Of a DNA stretch of 7,733 bases, positions 1 through 7,365 are shown one piece after another. Below the pieces are notes generated by a model. It was not told the origin of the DNA, did no database searches, and was given only the letters and a program-made list of their open reading frames with translations. Each line of letters starts with the position of its first letter. The first letter of the stretch is position 1. Where the stretch lies: the NCBI GenBank assembly GCA_903922745.1, contig CAIXVA010000004.1, positions 1 through 7,733 on the forward strand, read 5' to 3'. Position numbers and translations under genes: made by a program. The DNA comes from an uncultured Actinomycetes bacterium (GTDB lineage: Bacteria; Actinomycetota; Actinomycetes; Nanopelagicales; Nanopelagicaceae).

Positions 1-945
1 AGAAAATCCTGCAACAAAAACAATAGCGCCCAGCGTGATTGGTGTGTGGGCAAATGCCATCGCAACACAGCAAAGTACTGAAATTATCGTGCTCCACCAC
101 AGCAATTGGAATGTACTAAAGCGATTGCTTAATCTTCCTAGAAACAATCGTGACAACATTGTTGTGCCAGCGCGGATCGCCAGGATTGCACCGATCGCAT
201 ATGGTGAAAAGTTATTTTCTGTTCCAAACAAGGGCAAGAAAACCACCAGCACATCTGCAACAGATGAAATTGCAAGAGAGATATAGATAGCAGCCATGAT
301 CCCAGGACGTTTCACAAGCTTTACCGCTGCCCTAAATGTGCCTTCAGAGTTTTCTTTTCCTTCAACCGTGGGCTTTTCATTGCGCCATCTAATGACTGGA
401 ACAAGAGCAATAATCGTAAGCACAACACCAAGTAAGAAAGCATTTGATGTTGATTTCGGCAATGTTCCGTTAGAACCAGCAACGACGGAAGCGATGATTG
501 GTCCAAGCATGTGTCCGACAGATGCACTAAAGGTGTAGAAGCCAAAGTATCGATCATAACTTTGGCGTGGTGCCCGCAGTGCAACCATTGATTGACCGCC
601 AACCATGCACGCTAAATGCGCCAAGCCAGCAGCTGCGGTTGCAATCCCCAAAGTTACAAGTGAATTAGAAAATATCAGAGCCGCCGAAGTAGCCAACATG
701 GCAAGAGTTCCATAAATTACAAACTTAGCTTCACCTACTTTGCCAACCCACGAGCCAAATTGCAGTGCAAGTAAAACCGGAAAAAGAGCATATAGAGCAG
801 CGATTAATCCAATTTGAGCAGCATTCGCATCTAGTTCGATCGCACGATACGTAATCATCGGGCGTAGAACGTAAATAGTTGCTTGGGTCAGAGTTGAAGA
901 AAGCAGAAGCGGCTTAGCCCAGGGCAAAAGCTTTTCGGCGCTCAT
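1..945 (-). CDS. MFS family permease, 3' end outside the window
   Basis: The frame opens with ATG at 945 (MSAEKLLPWAKPLLLSS) and stays open for 315 codons to the left edge, so the C-terminal part is missing. The product is strongly hydrophobic, with about nine or ten membrane segments visible, near residues 11-31, 43-62, 76-93, 97-117, 137-156, 167-185, 215-240, 248-265, 281-300 and 302 onward. A hydrophilic loop at about 186-214 separates the two halves, as in 12-helix MFS carriers. SVGHMLGPIIAS (142-153) resembles the helix-5 motif of this superfamily, and LGRLSNRF (269-276) resembles the loop motif after helix 8. The start directly abuts the tctA stop (TAAATG) and has no Shine-Dalgarno sequence, so translation is probably coupled to tctA. 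It may carry a substrate or product related to the Tct cassette, or be an unrelated efflux pump; the sequence does not decide. Family call is fairly safe, substrate unknown. Confidence 0.85.
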   Translation of the reverse strand, partial: MSAEKLLPWAKPLLLSSTLTQATIYVLRPMITYRAIELDANAAQIGLIAALYALFPVLLALQFGSWVGKVGEAKFVIYGTLAMLATSAALIFSNSLVTLGIATAAAGLAHLACMVGGQSMVALRAPRQSYDRYFGFYTFSASVGHMLGPIIASVVAGSNGTLPKSTSNAFLLGVVLTIIALVPVIRWRNEKPTVEGKENSEGTFRAAVKLVKRPGIMAAIYISLAISSVADVLVVFLPLFGTENNFSPYAIGAILAIRAGTTMLSRLFLGRLSNRFSTFQLLWWSTIISVLCCVAMAFAHTPITLGAIVFVAGFS

Positions 946-2445
946 TTACTTTTTGTTTGCAAACTTTTTCTTAAAGTTCCATACAAGCGGCGCAATAATG
1001 ACCAGCAAAAGCAAGCTATAGATGAACTTTGGGAAGCCTCCAGCAATAAGGATGTGCCAATCTCCTTGACTGATTTGCAAAGCTCTCTTGAATTGTAATT
1101 CAGCCAGAGGTCCAAGAATTGCACCAATAATTAGTGGAGTAATCGGAACTCCGAAGCGGCGGAATAAGAACCCAAGTACGCCAATGACAAGTGCGACCTG
1201 TAAATCAAATGTTGAATTATTTAGGGCGTACGCACCAAGCAAGGCAAAGGTAGTAATTCCGGCGTATAAATAATGGGTTGGAATCTTTAGCAGAAGTACC
1301 CAGAAACGAATCAGCGGAAGATTAAGCACCAATAACAATGTATTTCCGATAAACAGTGAAGCGATTAAACCCCATACAATTTCAGGATTTGTCTGAAACA
1401 GCATTGGACCCGGCTGAATATTAAATGATTGGAAAGCAACGAGTACCACCGCTGCAGTAGCAGATGTTGGTAATCCGAGAGCGAGCATTGGAACCAAAAC
1501 TCCAGCTGCATTTGCATTATTGGCAGCCTCTGGTCCGGCAACACCTTCGATTGCACCTTTTCCAAACTCATCTTTATTTTTTGATAAAGCTTTTTCAACA
1601 CCATATGAAAGGAAAGTTGGAACTTCAGATCCACCTGCTGGAATAACTCCTAAAGGAAAACCAATTGCCGTTCCACGCAGCCAAGGCTTCCAAGAGCGCT
1701 TGAAATCTTCCTTGGTCATCCAGGCTTTTCCATCCATCTTAATGACTTCAGTATTAAAAAATTGATGTCGACTTGCTAGGTAAAGAGCTTCACCTAATGC
1801 AAAAATTGCAACAATAACTGTGACAGTTTCGATTCCATCAATTGCAGCCATGTTGCCAAAAGTCAGACGTAATGCACCTGATTGAAGGTCGGCACCGACA
1901 AGACCAATTACTAGCCCCACAGACAACGCCACTAAACCACGAACTCTAGAAGCGCCAAGCAATGTGCCAACGGTTGTAAATGCCAAAATGATCAAGGAAA
2001 GGTAGCCCGCTGGTTGAATTGTGAGCGCAATATCTGCCATTGCAGGTGCGCCAAAGGCCAAAAGTAGTGTGGCTATTGTGCCTGCAACGAATGATCCAAT
2101 TGCAGCTGTGGCAAGGGCGGCGCCAGCACGGCCAGCTTTTGCCATTTTGTTGCCTTCTAGTGCTGTAATAACCGATCCACTTTCACCGGGTGTATTAAGC
2201 AAAATTGAGGTTGTTGAGCCGCCATACATCGCGCCATAATAAATCGCGGCAAACATAATCAACGCAGACGTTGGATTAACTGTTAAACAGATTGGAAGCA
2301 ATAGACCAATTGCTAACGCTGGTCCGATTCCTGGCAAAACACCAACAAGAGTTCCAAGAAATGTACCAAGCAATCCAAACATCAAGTTTGTTGGGGTGAA
2401 AGCGGTTTGGAAACCATCCATCAGCATTGCAAAGCTATTACCCAT
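946..2445 (-). CDS. tctA: Tripartite tricarboxylate transporter, large membrane subunit TctA
   Basis: This is the main translocation subunit of a TctABC secondary transporter in the cytoplasmic membrane, which imports a carboxylate delivered by TctC. From ATG at 2445 it is 499 residues, the usual family length, with about 10-12 membrane segments. Family signatures are visible twice, as expected for its internal duplication: GVLPGIGP (35-42) with [15 protein letters not shown] (74-88), then [17 protein letters not shown] (266-282) with [18 protein letters not shown] (294-311). The C-terminal segment [13 protein letters not shown] (437-449) is also typical. The frame can be extended to a TTG at 2463. 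I prefer ATG 2445 because GAGGGG lies 10 bases upstream of it, and the added residues (MRGCLE) do not look like family sequence. With this start it overlaps tctB by 8 bases (ATGGGTAA), and its TAA abuts the downstream MFS start. Subunit identity is secure; the citrate-type substrate implied by the name is not shown. Confidence 0.93.
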   Translation of the reverse strand: MGNSFAMLMDGFQTAFTPTNLMFGLLGTFLGTLVGVLPGIGPALAIGLLLPICLTVNPTSALIMFAAIYYGAMYGGSTTSILLNTPGESGSVITALEGNKMAKAGRAGAALATAAIGSFVAGTIATLLLAFGAPAMADIALTIQPAGYLSLIILAFTTVGTLLGASRVRGLVALSVGLVIGLVGADLQSGALRLTFGNMAAIDGIETVTVIVAIFALGEALYLASRHQFFNTEVIKMDGKAWMTKEDFKRSWKPWLRGTAIGFPLGVIPAGGSEVPTFLSYGVEKALSKNKDEFGKGAIEGVAGPEAANNANAAGVLVPMLALGLPTSATAAVVLVAFQSFNIQPGPMLFQTNPEIVWGLIASLFIGNTLLLVLNLPLIRFWVLLLKIPTHYLYAGITTFALLGAYALNNSTFDLQVALVIGVLGFLFRRFGVPITPLIIGAILGPLAELQFKRALQISQGDWHILIAGGFPKFIYSLLLLVIIAPLVWNFKKKFANKK

Positions 2446-2959
2446 TTCCAAACATCCCCTCAAAGACGCCTGAAGGCAAGTTAATATTTAAACCTTTTGT
2501 AAATGAGAAATACACAATTATTGCAAAAGCTAAACTAACGAAAAAATCCTTTAAAATTTTGCGAGAACCAAAGCCGTACGCAACACCAAGAAAACAAGTA
2601 GTTGCGGCAATTATGTAGCCGGCGGTCTCGAGCAAAATTACGTGCAACCCTATGGCTGCTGCGACAATTAATAAGGTTTCATAGTTAACTGGAATAAGTG
2701 GATCCCCTGGTTCATCACCATCAGGTGTTCCATGATTTCCACGAAGAACATCGAGAATTAATACAAGCCCAACTAATGATGTAAAAGCTGCGACCATATA
2801 CGGGAAAGTTTGAGGACTAACAATTGAAGAACCTTGGGGTATATCCATCTTCGAGGTATCCCACGCCACGAAAATGCCAAGCAGGAAGAGTGAGCCGGCA
2901 AATGCCAGCTCACTCTTTCCGTGCTTAGTAACTTTGTCAAGAATCAAATTAGATTCCAA
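2438..2959 (-). CDS. tctB: Tripartite tricarboxylate transporter, small membrane subunit TctB
   Basis: This is the small, poorly conserved membrane partner of TctA. From the TTG at 2959 it has 173 residues, within the usual range. Hydrophobic segments lie at about residues 17-34, 52-72, 94-112, 114-130 and 138-156, giving four or five helices. A hydrophilic, acidic loop (about 73-91, with GDEPGD) lies between the second and third. The end, [13 protein letters not shown], fits the family's usual C-terminal pattern. No ATG precedes the first helix, so the start is TTG: either 2959, overlapping tctC by 11 bases, or a second in-frame TTG at 2947, 1 base past the tctC stop. The nearest purine-rich stretch, GAAGGG (2967-2962), is too close to the first TTG and somewhat far from the second, so the exact start is uncertain. 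The call rests on position between tctC and tctA plus size and topology as much as on sequence. Confidence 0.87.
   Translation of the reverse strand: MESNLILDKVTKHGKSELAFAGSLFLLGIFVAWDTSKMDIPQGSSIVSPQTFPYMVAAFTSLVGLVLILDVLRGNHGTPDGDEPGDPLIPVNYETLLIVAAAIGLHVILLETAGYIIAATTCFLGVAYGFGSRKILKDFFVSLAFAIIVYFSFTKGLNINLPSGVFEGMFGNG
2456..2461 (-). promoter_or_regulatory. tctA Shine-Dalgarno sequence deciding the ATG 2445 start
   Basis: GAGGGG on the minus strand lies inside the end of tctB, 10 bases before ATG 2445. It overlaps the alternative TTG at 2463 and so cannot serve that codon, which favours the shorter TctA. Confidence 0.6.
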
Positions 2960-4097
2960 GACCCTTCATAACTGTGTTGATTTCAGGAATGTGCTTCTCA
3001 AGGAATGCCTTGAACGCGTTTCCTGCAACGAACTCGTTATCCCAGCTGTTCTTTTTTAGCTGTGCTGCCCATGCTGGTGATGCGTGCATGATGTCAATTA
3101 CCTTGATGAAATTAAGGCGATCAGCAGCAGAAAGATCAGCTGGGGCCATGATTCCACGCCAGTTTCCGTATACAAGGTCATAACCTTGTGAAACGAATGT
3201 CTTAGCTTTGATACCAGCTAATGGCTTTGCAGATGAAACACCAAGGTAGCGAAGCTTGCCTGATGCAACATATGGTGCGAAATCAAGTGCGCCTGAGACA
3301 CCAACCTGAGTTGAGTTGCTGAGGAGTGAAGTAATAACTTCTGGTCCACCTGAAAACACAACATAGTTCAACTTAGTTGGGTCAATTGATGCCTTTTGTG
3401 CAAGCAAACCAATTACCTGGTGATCGATTCCACCCTTGCTACCGCCAGCAATTGCAACTCCGTTTGGCTTTGCCTTTAGATCATCCATCAGTTGATTTAG
3501 AGTGCGGTACTTAGAAGATGCTGGAACAACAATTCCATCATATTCGCGAAGAATCTTTGCAATTGGAGTTGAATCCAAAAGATTTAGCTTTGACTTGTTG
3601 GAATAAAGTCCACCAGTCATAGCAATACCAGTAACCATTGCAGCTTCTGGCTTGCCCTTAATTTCTTGGAAAGCTCCAAGCCCAACAGCTCCACCAGCAC
3701 CTGGCTTGAAAACAGATGTTGTTGCAGTCAGTAAGCCTTCAGCCTTAAGGGAATCTGTGATTGCATCAGCAGTCAGTGAGTAACCACCTGGGTTTGCTGG
3801 AATTGTCCAATCAATATTCTTTAGTGGCTTAACATCTTTGTACCACCACTTTGTTGAGCCCTTGTAAGAACCAGTGGTAACAACAAGACATGTTAAATCT
3901 GAACCATCAACACCGCGACCCTTAGCAACTTTGTTTGCTGCTGCTGAAGCTGCTGTGCAATCGTCTCCGATTGAAGCCTTATCAGCTGGCTTAACTGCAG
4001 CGTTTGCTGGAAGTGTTGTGCCCGCGAAAACAGCAACTGCAGTTGCCGCAACAGCGAAGCGAATAAAAGAAGTTTTTCTCATCGATGAGTTCTCCAT
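2949..4097 (-). CDS. tctC: TctC/Bug-type extracellular solute-binding protein with N-terminal two-Cys segment
   Basis: This is the substrate-binding component of the transporter, exported and acting outside the membrane. It has 382 residues from ATG at 4097. A signal peptide is clear: MRKTSFIRF (from Met6), a hydrophobic core at about 14-26, and a likely cut after ANA (31-33). There is no lipobox cysteine. Residues 44-86 form a segment not needed for the binding fold, with Cys47, Cys70 and Trp84-Trp85. The Bug-type domain runs from about 97 to 382: WTIPANPGGYSLTADAI (97-113), KPGAGGAVGLGAF (131-143), FSGGPEVITSLLSN (248-261), GVSGALDFAPYVASGKLRYL (266-285) and the GNWRGIMAP block (311-319). 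ATG 4097 has GAGGG 9 bases upstream. ATG 4082 (Met6) has GGAG 9 bases upstream and would start exactly at the signal peptide, so either is possible. tctB overlaps its 3' end. Family is well supported, ligand unknown. Confidence 0.92.
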   Translation of the reverse strand: MENSSMRKTSFIRFAVAATAVAVFAGTTLPANAAVKPADKASIGDDCTAASAAANKVAKGRGVDGSDLTCLVVTTGSYKGSTKWWYKDVKPLKNIDWTIPANPGGYSLTADAITDSLKAEGLLTATTSVFKPGAGGAVGLGAFQEIKGKPEAAMVTGIAMTGGLYSNKSKLNLLDSTPIAKILREYDGIVVPASSKYRTLNQLMDDLKAKPNGVAIAGGSKGGIDHQVIGLLAQKASIDPTKLNYVVFSGGPEVITSLLSNSTQVGVSGALDFAPYVASGKLRYLGVSSAKPLAGIKAKTFVSQGYDLVYGNWRGIMAPADLSAADRLNFIKVIDIMHASPAWAAQLKKNSWDNEFVAGNAFKAFLEKHIPEINTVMKGLGI

Positions 4098-4195
4098 AGT
4101 TTCTTGCCCTCGAGGGTGAGGGATGGGTAGAAAGTATTAGATTTCTCAGCAATAAGTAAGCATTTCGGGGTATCAAAACGATAACAAATTAAGGT
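4098..4195 (-). promoter_or_regulatory. map-tctC intergenic region, possible tctC promoter
   Basis: This is the only sizeable gap between genes in the window, so it is the natural place for a transporter promoter. On the minus strand a TAATAC element (4139-4134) resembles a -10 box and would put a transcription start roughly 30 bases before ATG 4097. No good -35 hexamer stands about 17 bases upstream; TTGATA at 4176-4171 is too far away. A weak 4-bp hairpin (TATC, loop GTTTT, GATA, 4183-4171) has no T-run and is not a credible terminator. Read-through from the ribosomal operon is therefore possible. The promoter assignment is a suggestion only. Confidence 0.3.
4107..4122 (-). promoter_or_regulatory. 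tctC ribosome-binding site inside a small GC-rich inverted repeat
   Basis: GAGGG (4111-4107) lies 9 bases before the ATG at 4097 and supports that start. The same bases form the right arm of CCCTC-ACCCTC-GAGGG (4122-4107), a possible 5-bp, all-Watson-Crick hairpin in the mRNA with a 6-base loop. The bases 4107-4116 (CCCTCGAGGG) are also a perfect 10-bp DNA palindrome. Either structure could affect tctC expression, by hiding the ribosome site or by binding a protein, but both are short and may be chance. Confidence 0.35.
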
Positions 4196-5008
4196 TTACT
4201 GCAGCAGAGTCGAGATCTCTATGCCAAGGCGATTTAATTGATTGAGTCCACCATCAAATGCTGTTAAAACAAAAGGTTTTCCATCGGGCATTACCGCGTA
4301 GGTGTGCTCAAAGTGTGAGCCACGCGACTTATCTGCAGAGACAACTGTCCAATCATCTGCCAAAACTTTGGTCCGAGCCGATCCACGAGTAATCATGGGC
4401 TCAATTGCCAACGCAAATCCAGGAACAATCACTGGACCGTTGCCAGGCTTTCCAAAATTTAGAACATGTGGCTCTTGGTGCATCTCAGTGCCAATTCCAT
4501 GTCCGCCGTACTCTTGCAAAATTCCATATGCGCCTTGAGATTTCGTGTACTCCTCAATTGCATGGCCAATATCGGAAAGCTTTGCACCATTCTTGCCGGC
4601 TGCAATCCCCCGCCACATTGATTCTTCACAGACATCCATCATCTTTTGATCTTCAGGGTCGATAGTTCCTACACCAACTGAAAAGGCAGCATCTCCATGC
4701 CAACCTTCAATGATCGCACCACAATCGACAGATACAACATCACCATCATTAATGACGCGATCACCAGGAATTCCGTGAACAATTTCATCATTAATTGAAA
4801 CGCAGATTGTTGCTGGAAAGCCGTGATATCCCTTGAAGTTGGAGGTTGCTCCATGTCGCTTAGTAACAGCTTCGGCAACCGCATCTAGCGCGCTAGTCAT
4901 CATGCCTGGCTTAACAACGTCGCGAATTGCTTTATGAATTTCAGCAACCACTAAACCAGCTTTGCGCATGGTCTTTAGCTGTTCTTCAGTTTTGATTTGA
5001 ATTGCCAT
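4196..5008 (-). CDS. map: Type I methionine aminopeptidase
   Basis: This enzyme removes the initiator methionine from nascent proteins in the cytoplasm, using two divalent metal ions. The 270-residue length fits a catalytic domain without N-terminal extension. All five metal ligands of the family are in place: Asp95 (VSVDCG), Asp106 (WHGDAA), His170 (GGHGIG), Glu203 (AIEPMI) and Glu234 (SHFEHT). The substrate-contacting histidines His78 (EIVHGIPGD) and His177 (MHQEPHV) are also present. The start MAIQIKTEEQLKTMRKAG is typical of the family. It begins 10 bases after the adk stop, and those bases (GTTTTCAATA) contain no Shine-Dalgarno motif, so translation may depend on ribosomes finishing adk. 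The order secY-adk-map is the normal one in actinobacteria and other Gram-positives. The gene usually next, infA, is absent here. Confidence 0.97.
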   Translation of the reverse strand: MAIQIKTEEQLKTMRKAGLVVAEIHKAIRDVVKPGMMTSALDAVAEAVTKRHGATSNFKGYHGFPATICVSINDEIVHGIPGDRVINDGDVVSVDCGAIIEGWHGDAAFSVGVGTIDPEDQKMMDVCEESMWRGIAAGKNGAKLSDIGHAIEEYTKSQGAYGILQEYGGHGIGTEMHQEPHVLNFGKPGNGPVIVPGFALAIEPMITRGSARTKVLADDWTVVSADKSRGSHFEHTYAVMPDGKPFVLTAFDGGLNQLNRLGIEISTLLQ

Positions 5009-5018
5009 TATTGAAAAC

Positions 5019-5591
5019 TTACTGTGCGACGCGGCTTAGGGCCGAAATTGCATTCGCTGTAATGTCAGCAACATTTCCAACAGCACTAATGGAAATCAAA
5101 AGTCCTTCGTTGCGGTAGAAAGAGATGATTGGAGCTGTTTGCTCTGCATAGACTTCAAGGCGGCGCTTAATTACATCTTCCTTATCATCTTCGCGTTTTT
5201 CAATCTCTGCACGTTGAAGCAAGCGCGCGATGATTTCTTCATCAGCAAGTGTAAACTCTAGAACTGCGTGCAGTGGTGTCTTTTTCTCAGCCAAAATTGC
5301 ACGAAGAACTTCGGCTTGAGCGACATTTCGAGGGAAACCATCGAGAAGAAAGCCATTGGCTGCATCATCATGTGTCAGGCGATCTTTCACCATGTCATTT
5401 GTGACTGAATCTGGAACAAGTTCTCCGCGATCCATAAAGCCTTTTGCTTGAATCCCTAATTCAGTCCCAGCTTTTAAATTCGCACGGAAAATATCTCCCG
5501 TAGAAATATGTGGAATTGAATAGTGCGCTGCAAGGAATTGAGCTTGTGTTCCCTTACCGGCACCTGGTGGACCTACCAGGACGCAACGCAT
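5019..5591 (-). CDS. adk: Adenylate kinase, short-LID form
   Basis: It catalyses the reversible reaction ATP + AMP to 2 ADP in the cytoplasm, balancing adenine nucleotides. The 190 residues include the P-loop GPPGAGKGT (7-15), the AMP-binding region starting STGD (30-33), DGFPRN (84-89), and a short LID around residues 123-145 (RAEIEKREDD then KEDVIKRRL) with its arginines. There is no long LID insertion and no zinc-binding cysteine set, which matches the short form common in actinobacteria, whereas many Firmicutes have the long form. ATG at 5591 directly follows the secY TAA (TAAATG), and the nearest GAGGG lies 13 bases upstream, so translation is probably coupled to secY. No defects seen. 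Confidence 0.97.
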   Translation of the reverse strand: MRCVLVGPPGAGKGTQAQFLAAHYSIPHISTGDIFRANLKAGTELGIQAKGFMDRGELVPDSVTNDMVKDRLTHDDAANGFLLDGFPRNVAQAEVLRAILAEKKTPLHAVLEFTLADEEIIARLLQRAEIEKREDDKEDVIKRRLEVYAEQTAPIISFYRNEGLLISISAVGNVADITANAISALSRVAQ

Positions 5592-6887
5592 TTACTTAAG
5601 GAATCCCTCGTATGAGCGCTGCTGTAGCTGAGACTCGATTTGCTTTGCAGTATCAAGGCCAACACCAACAACGATCAAGATCGCTGTTCCACCAAATGGG
5701 AAGTTCTGTGAAGCGCCAAAGAGAACAAGTGCGGCAATCGGAATTACTGCAACCAGTGCCAAGTACAAAGAACCTGGAGCTGTAATGCGTGAAAGTACAT
5801 ACTGTAAGTACTCAGATGTTGGCTTTCCGGCACGGATACCTGGAACGAATCCACCGTACTTCTTCATGTTATCTGCAACCTCATCTGGATTAAATGTGAT
5901 TGCAACATAGAAGTAAGTAAAGAAAATAATGAGTAACGCATATGAAGCGATATAAATTGGGTGATCACCCTTTACAAAGTTACGGCTAATCCAAACTGCC
6001 CAAGCAGCCTTGCTATTTGTGAAGTTCACAATCAACGAAGGAATGTAGAGCAATGATGATGCGAAAATTACTGGAATAACACCAGCCTGGTTCACCTTGA
6101 TTGGAATATACGTGCTTGTTCCGCCGTATGCCTGACGTCCCACCATGCGCTTTGCATACTGCACAGGAATTCGTCGTTGAGCTTGCTCAACAAACACAAC
6201 CGCTGCAACAACCATGATTCCGACAACCATCACAAAGAGGAATGCGAACAATCCCTTTTGTAACTTGATTGACCACAACTGACTTGGGAATCCTGCTGCA
6301 ATCGATGTAAAGATCAAGATTGACATACCGTTACCAACACCGCGGTCAGTGATTAATTCACCAAGCCACATGATTACAGATGTTCCTGCAGTCATAACAA
6401 AGATCATCGTAACGATGCGCTGCCATGATGTGTCAGGAATGATTGCTAGGGAACATCCTGAAATCAAGCGGCCAGGTGTACGAGCAACTGCGATCAAACC
6501 AGTTGATTGCAAGATTGCTAAACCAATTGTTAAGTAACGTGTGTACTGAGTTAACTTGGCTGTTCCGGACTGTCCCTCATTTTTCAAAACTTCGAAACGT
6601 GGAATTACCACTGTAAGAAGTTGAATGATGATTGAGCTGGTGATGTAAGGCATGATTCCCAGAGCAAAAACAGAGAGCTTAATAAGCGCTCCACCGCTAA
6701 ATAGGTTAATCAAGCCAAACAATCCACCAGATTGAACAGTCTTTAAACACTCTTGAACATTTCCATAAGAAACACCCGGTGTTGGAACAACTGAACCAAA
6801 ACGGAACAAAGCCATGATTGAGAGAGTGAAGAAGATCTTCTTTCGAAGCTCTGGTGTCTTAAAGGCCATGCCAAATGCTGAAAGCAT
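5592..6887 (-). CDS. secY: Preprotein translocase channel subunit SecY
   Basis: SecY is the membrane pore of the Sec translocon, working with SecE, SecG and the SecA motor to export and insert proteins, including the signal-peptide-bearing TctC and the membrane proteins encoded downstream. It has 431 residues and about ten membrane segments. The plug region and second helix (GLFGLINLFSGGAL, then FALGIMPYITSSIIIQLL) lie at about 55-91. The second family signature, LITDRGVGNGMSILIF, is at 178-193. The large cytoplasmic loop between helices 6 and 7 with VEQAQRRIPVQYAKR spans 233-247, and FNPDEVADNMKKYGGFVPGIR (332-352) marks the next large cytoplasmic loop. The C-terminus RSYEGFLK is of actinobacterial type. 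GAGGAG (6900-6895) lies 7 bases before ATG 6887. It follows rplO by 35 bases, a longer gap than between its neighbours. Confidence 0.98.
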   Translation of the reverse strand: MLSAFGMAFKTPELRKKIFFTLSIMALFRFGSVVPTPGVSYGNVQECLKTVQSGGLFGLINLFSGGALIKLSVFALGIMPYITSSIIIQLLTVVIPRFEVLKNEGQSGTAKLTQYTRYLTIGLAILQSTGLIAVARTPGRLISGCSLAIIPDTSWQRIVTMIFVMTAGTSVIMWLGELITDRGVGNGMSILIFTSIAAGFPSQLWSIKLQKGLFAFLFVMVVGIMVVAAVVFVEQAQRRIPVQYAKRMVGRQAYGGTSTYIPIKVNQAGVIPVIFASSLLYIPSLIVNFTNSKAAWAVWISRNFVKGDHPIYIASYALLIIFFTYFYVAITFNPDEVADNMKKYGGFVPGIRAGKPTSEYLQYVLSRITAPGSLYLALVAVIPIAALVLFGASQNFPFGGTAILIVVGVGLDTAKQIESQLQQRSYEGFLK

Positions 6888-6894
6888 TGATCTT

Positions 6895-6900
6895 CTCCTC
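6895..6900 (-). promoter_or_regulatory. secY Shine-Dalgarno sequence
   Basis: GAGGAG on the minus strand sits 7 bases before the secY ATG at 6887, in the 35-base rplO-secY gap. It fixes the start over the in-frame Met7 further in. Confidence 0.7.
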
Positions 6901-6922
6901 TTTCCCTATCGAGTGCTAAATA

Positions 6923-7363
6923 TTAAAGAACGTTGGTCTTGCCGCCTGCTGCAGTGATCTTGTCTACAGCAGATGATGAGAATGCGTGTGCAGTAACACT
7001 CACCTTCACATCAATATCGCCATTTCCAAGCACCTTTACAGGCAAACTGTCGCGAACAGCACCCTTTGCGATCAAATCTGCAACAGTTACATCGCCACCC
7101 TTAGGGAATAGCGCGTTAATTGTTGAAACATTGACAGCTTGGTACTCAACACGTGCTGGATTCTTGAAACCGCGAAGCTTAGGCAAGCGCATTACGAGAG
7201 GTAGCTGACCACCTTCGAAACCTGCACGAACTGTGTTACGAGCGCGTGTTCCCTTACCACCGCGACCTGCGGTCTTACCCTTTGATGCTTCACCGCGACC
7301 CTTACGAGTTTTAGCTTTCTTAGCACCTGGAGCTGGACGAAGATGATGAAGTTTTAAAGTCAT
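6923..7363 (-). CDS. rplO: 50S ribosomal protein L15
   Basis: L15 is a late-assembling protein of the large ribosomal subunit. The 146 residues begin [20 protein letters not shown] and continue with the basic, glycine-rich tail [22 protein letters not shown], which reaches into 23S rRNA. The [19 protein letters not shown] block (48-66) is diagnostic. The C-terminal globular part includes the usual [17 protein letters not shown] stretch and an AHAFSSSA segment before the end. The start is fixed by a strong GAGGAGGT (7380-7373), 9 bases upstream and inside the end of rpmD. The gap to rpmD is 2 bases. Standard spc-operon position between L30 and SecY. Confidence 0.98.
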   Translation of the reverse strand: MTLKLHHLRPAPGAKKAKTRKGRGEASKGKTAGRGGKGTRARNTVRAGFEGGQLPLVMRLPKLRGFKNPARVEYQAVNVSTINALFPKGGDVTVADLIAKGAVRDSLPVKVLGNGDIDVKVSVTAHAFSSSAVDKITAAGGKTNVL

Positions 7364-7365
7364 CT

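Noticed and set aside
321..602. Minus-strand frame of 93 codons within the MFS gene
   Set aside because: It overlaps the continuous MFS frame, which has coherent membrane helices; this one has no independent support.
2021..2239. Plus-strand open frame of 72 codons inside tctA, and similar plus-strand frames elsewhere
   Set aside because: They are antisense shadows of well-supported minus-strand genes, with no ribosome site or recognisable product.
2446..2463. Longer TctA starting at TTG 2463
   Set aside because: The added residues are not family-like, and the GAGGGG ribosome site overlaps that TTG but is well placed for ATG 2445.
4171..4183. Small inverted repeat (TATC, loop GTTTT, GATA) after map as a terminator
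   Set aside because: The stem is only 4 bp, AT-rich, and has no following T-run on the minus strand.
5019..5591. Possibility that the short adenylate kinase is truncated
   Set aside because: P-loop, AMP-binding motifs, short LID and C-terminal helix are all present; the short-LID form is normal in actinobacteria.
6911..6919. GAGTGCTAA in the rplO-secY gap, identical to one half of the CIRCE heat-shock operator
   Set aside because: The matching TTAGCACTC half-site at 9-base spacing is absent, so it is only a half-site and probably chance.
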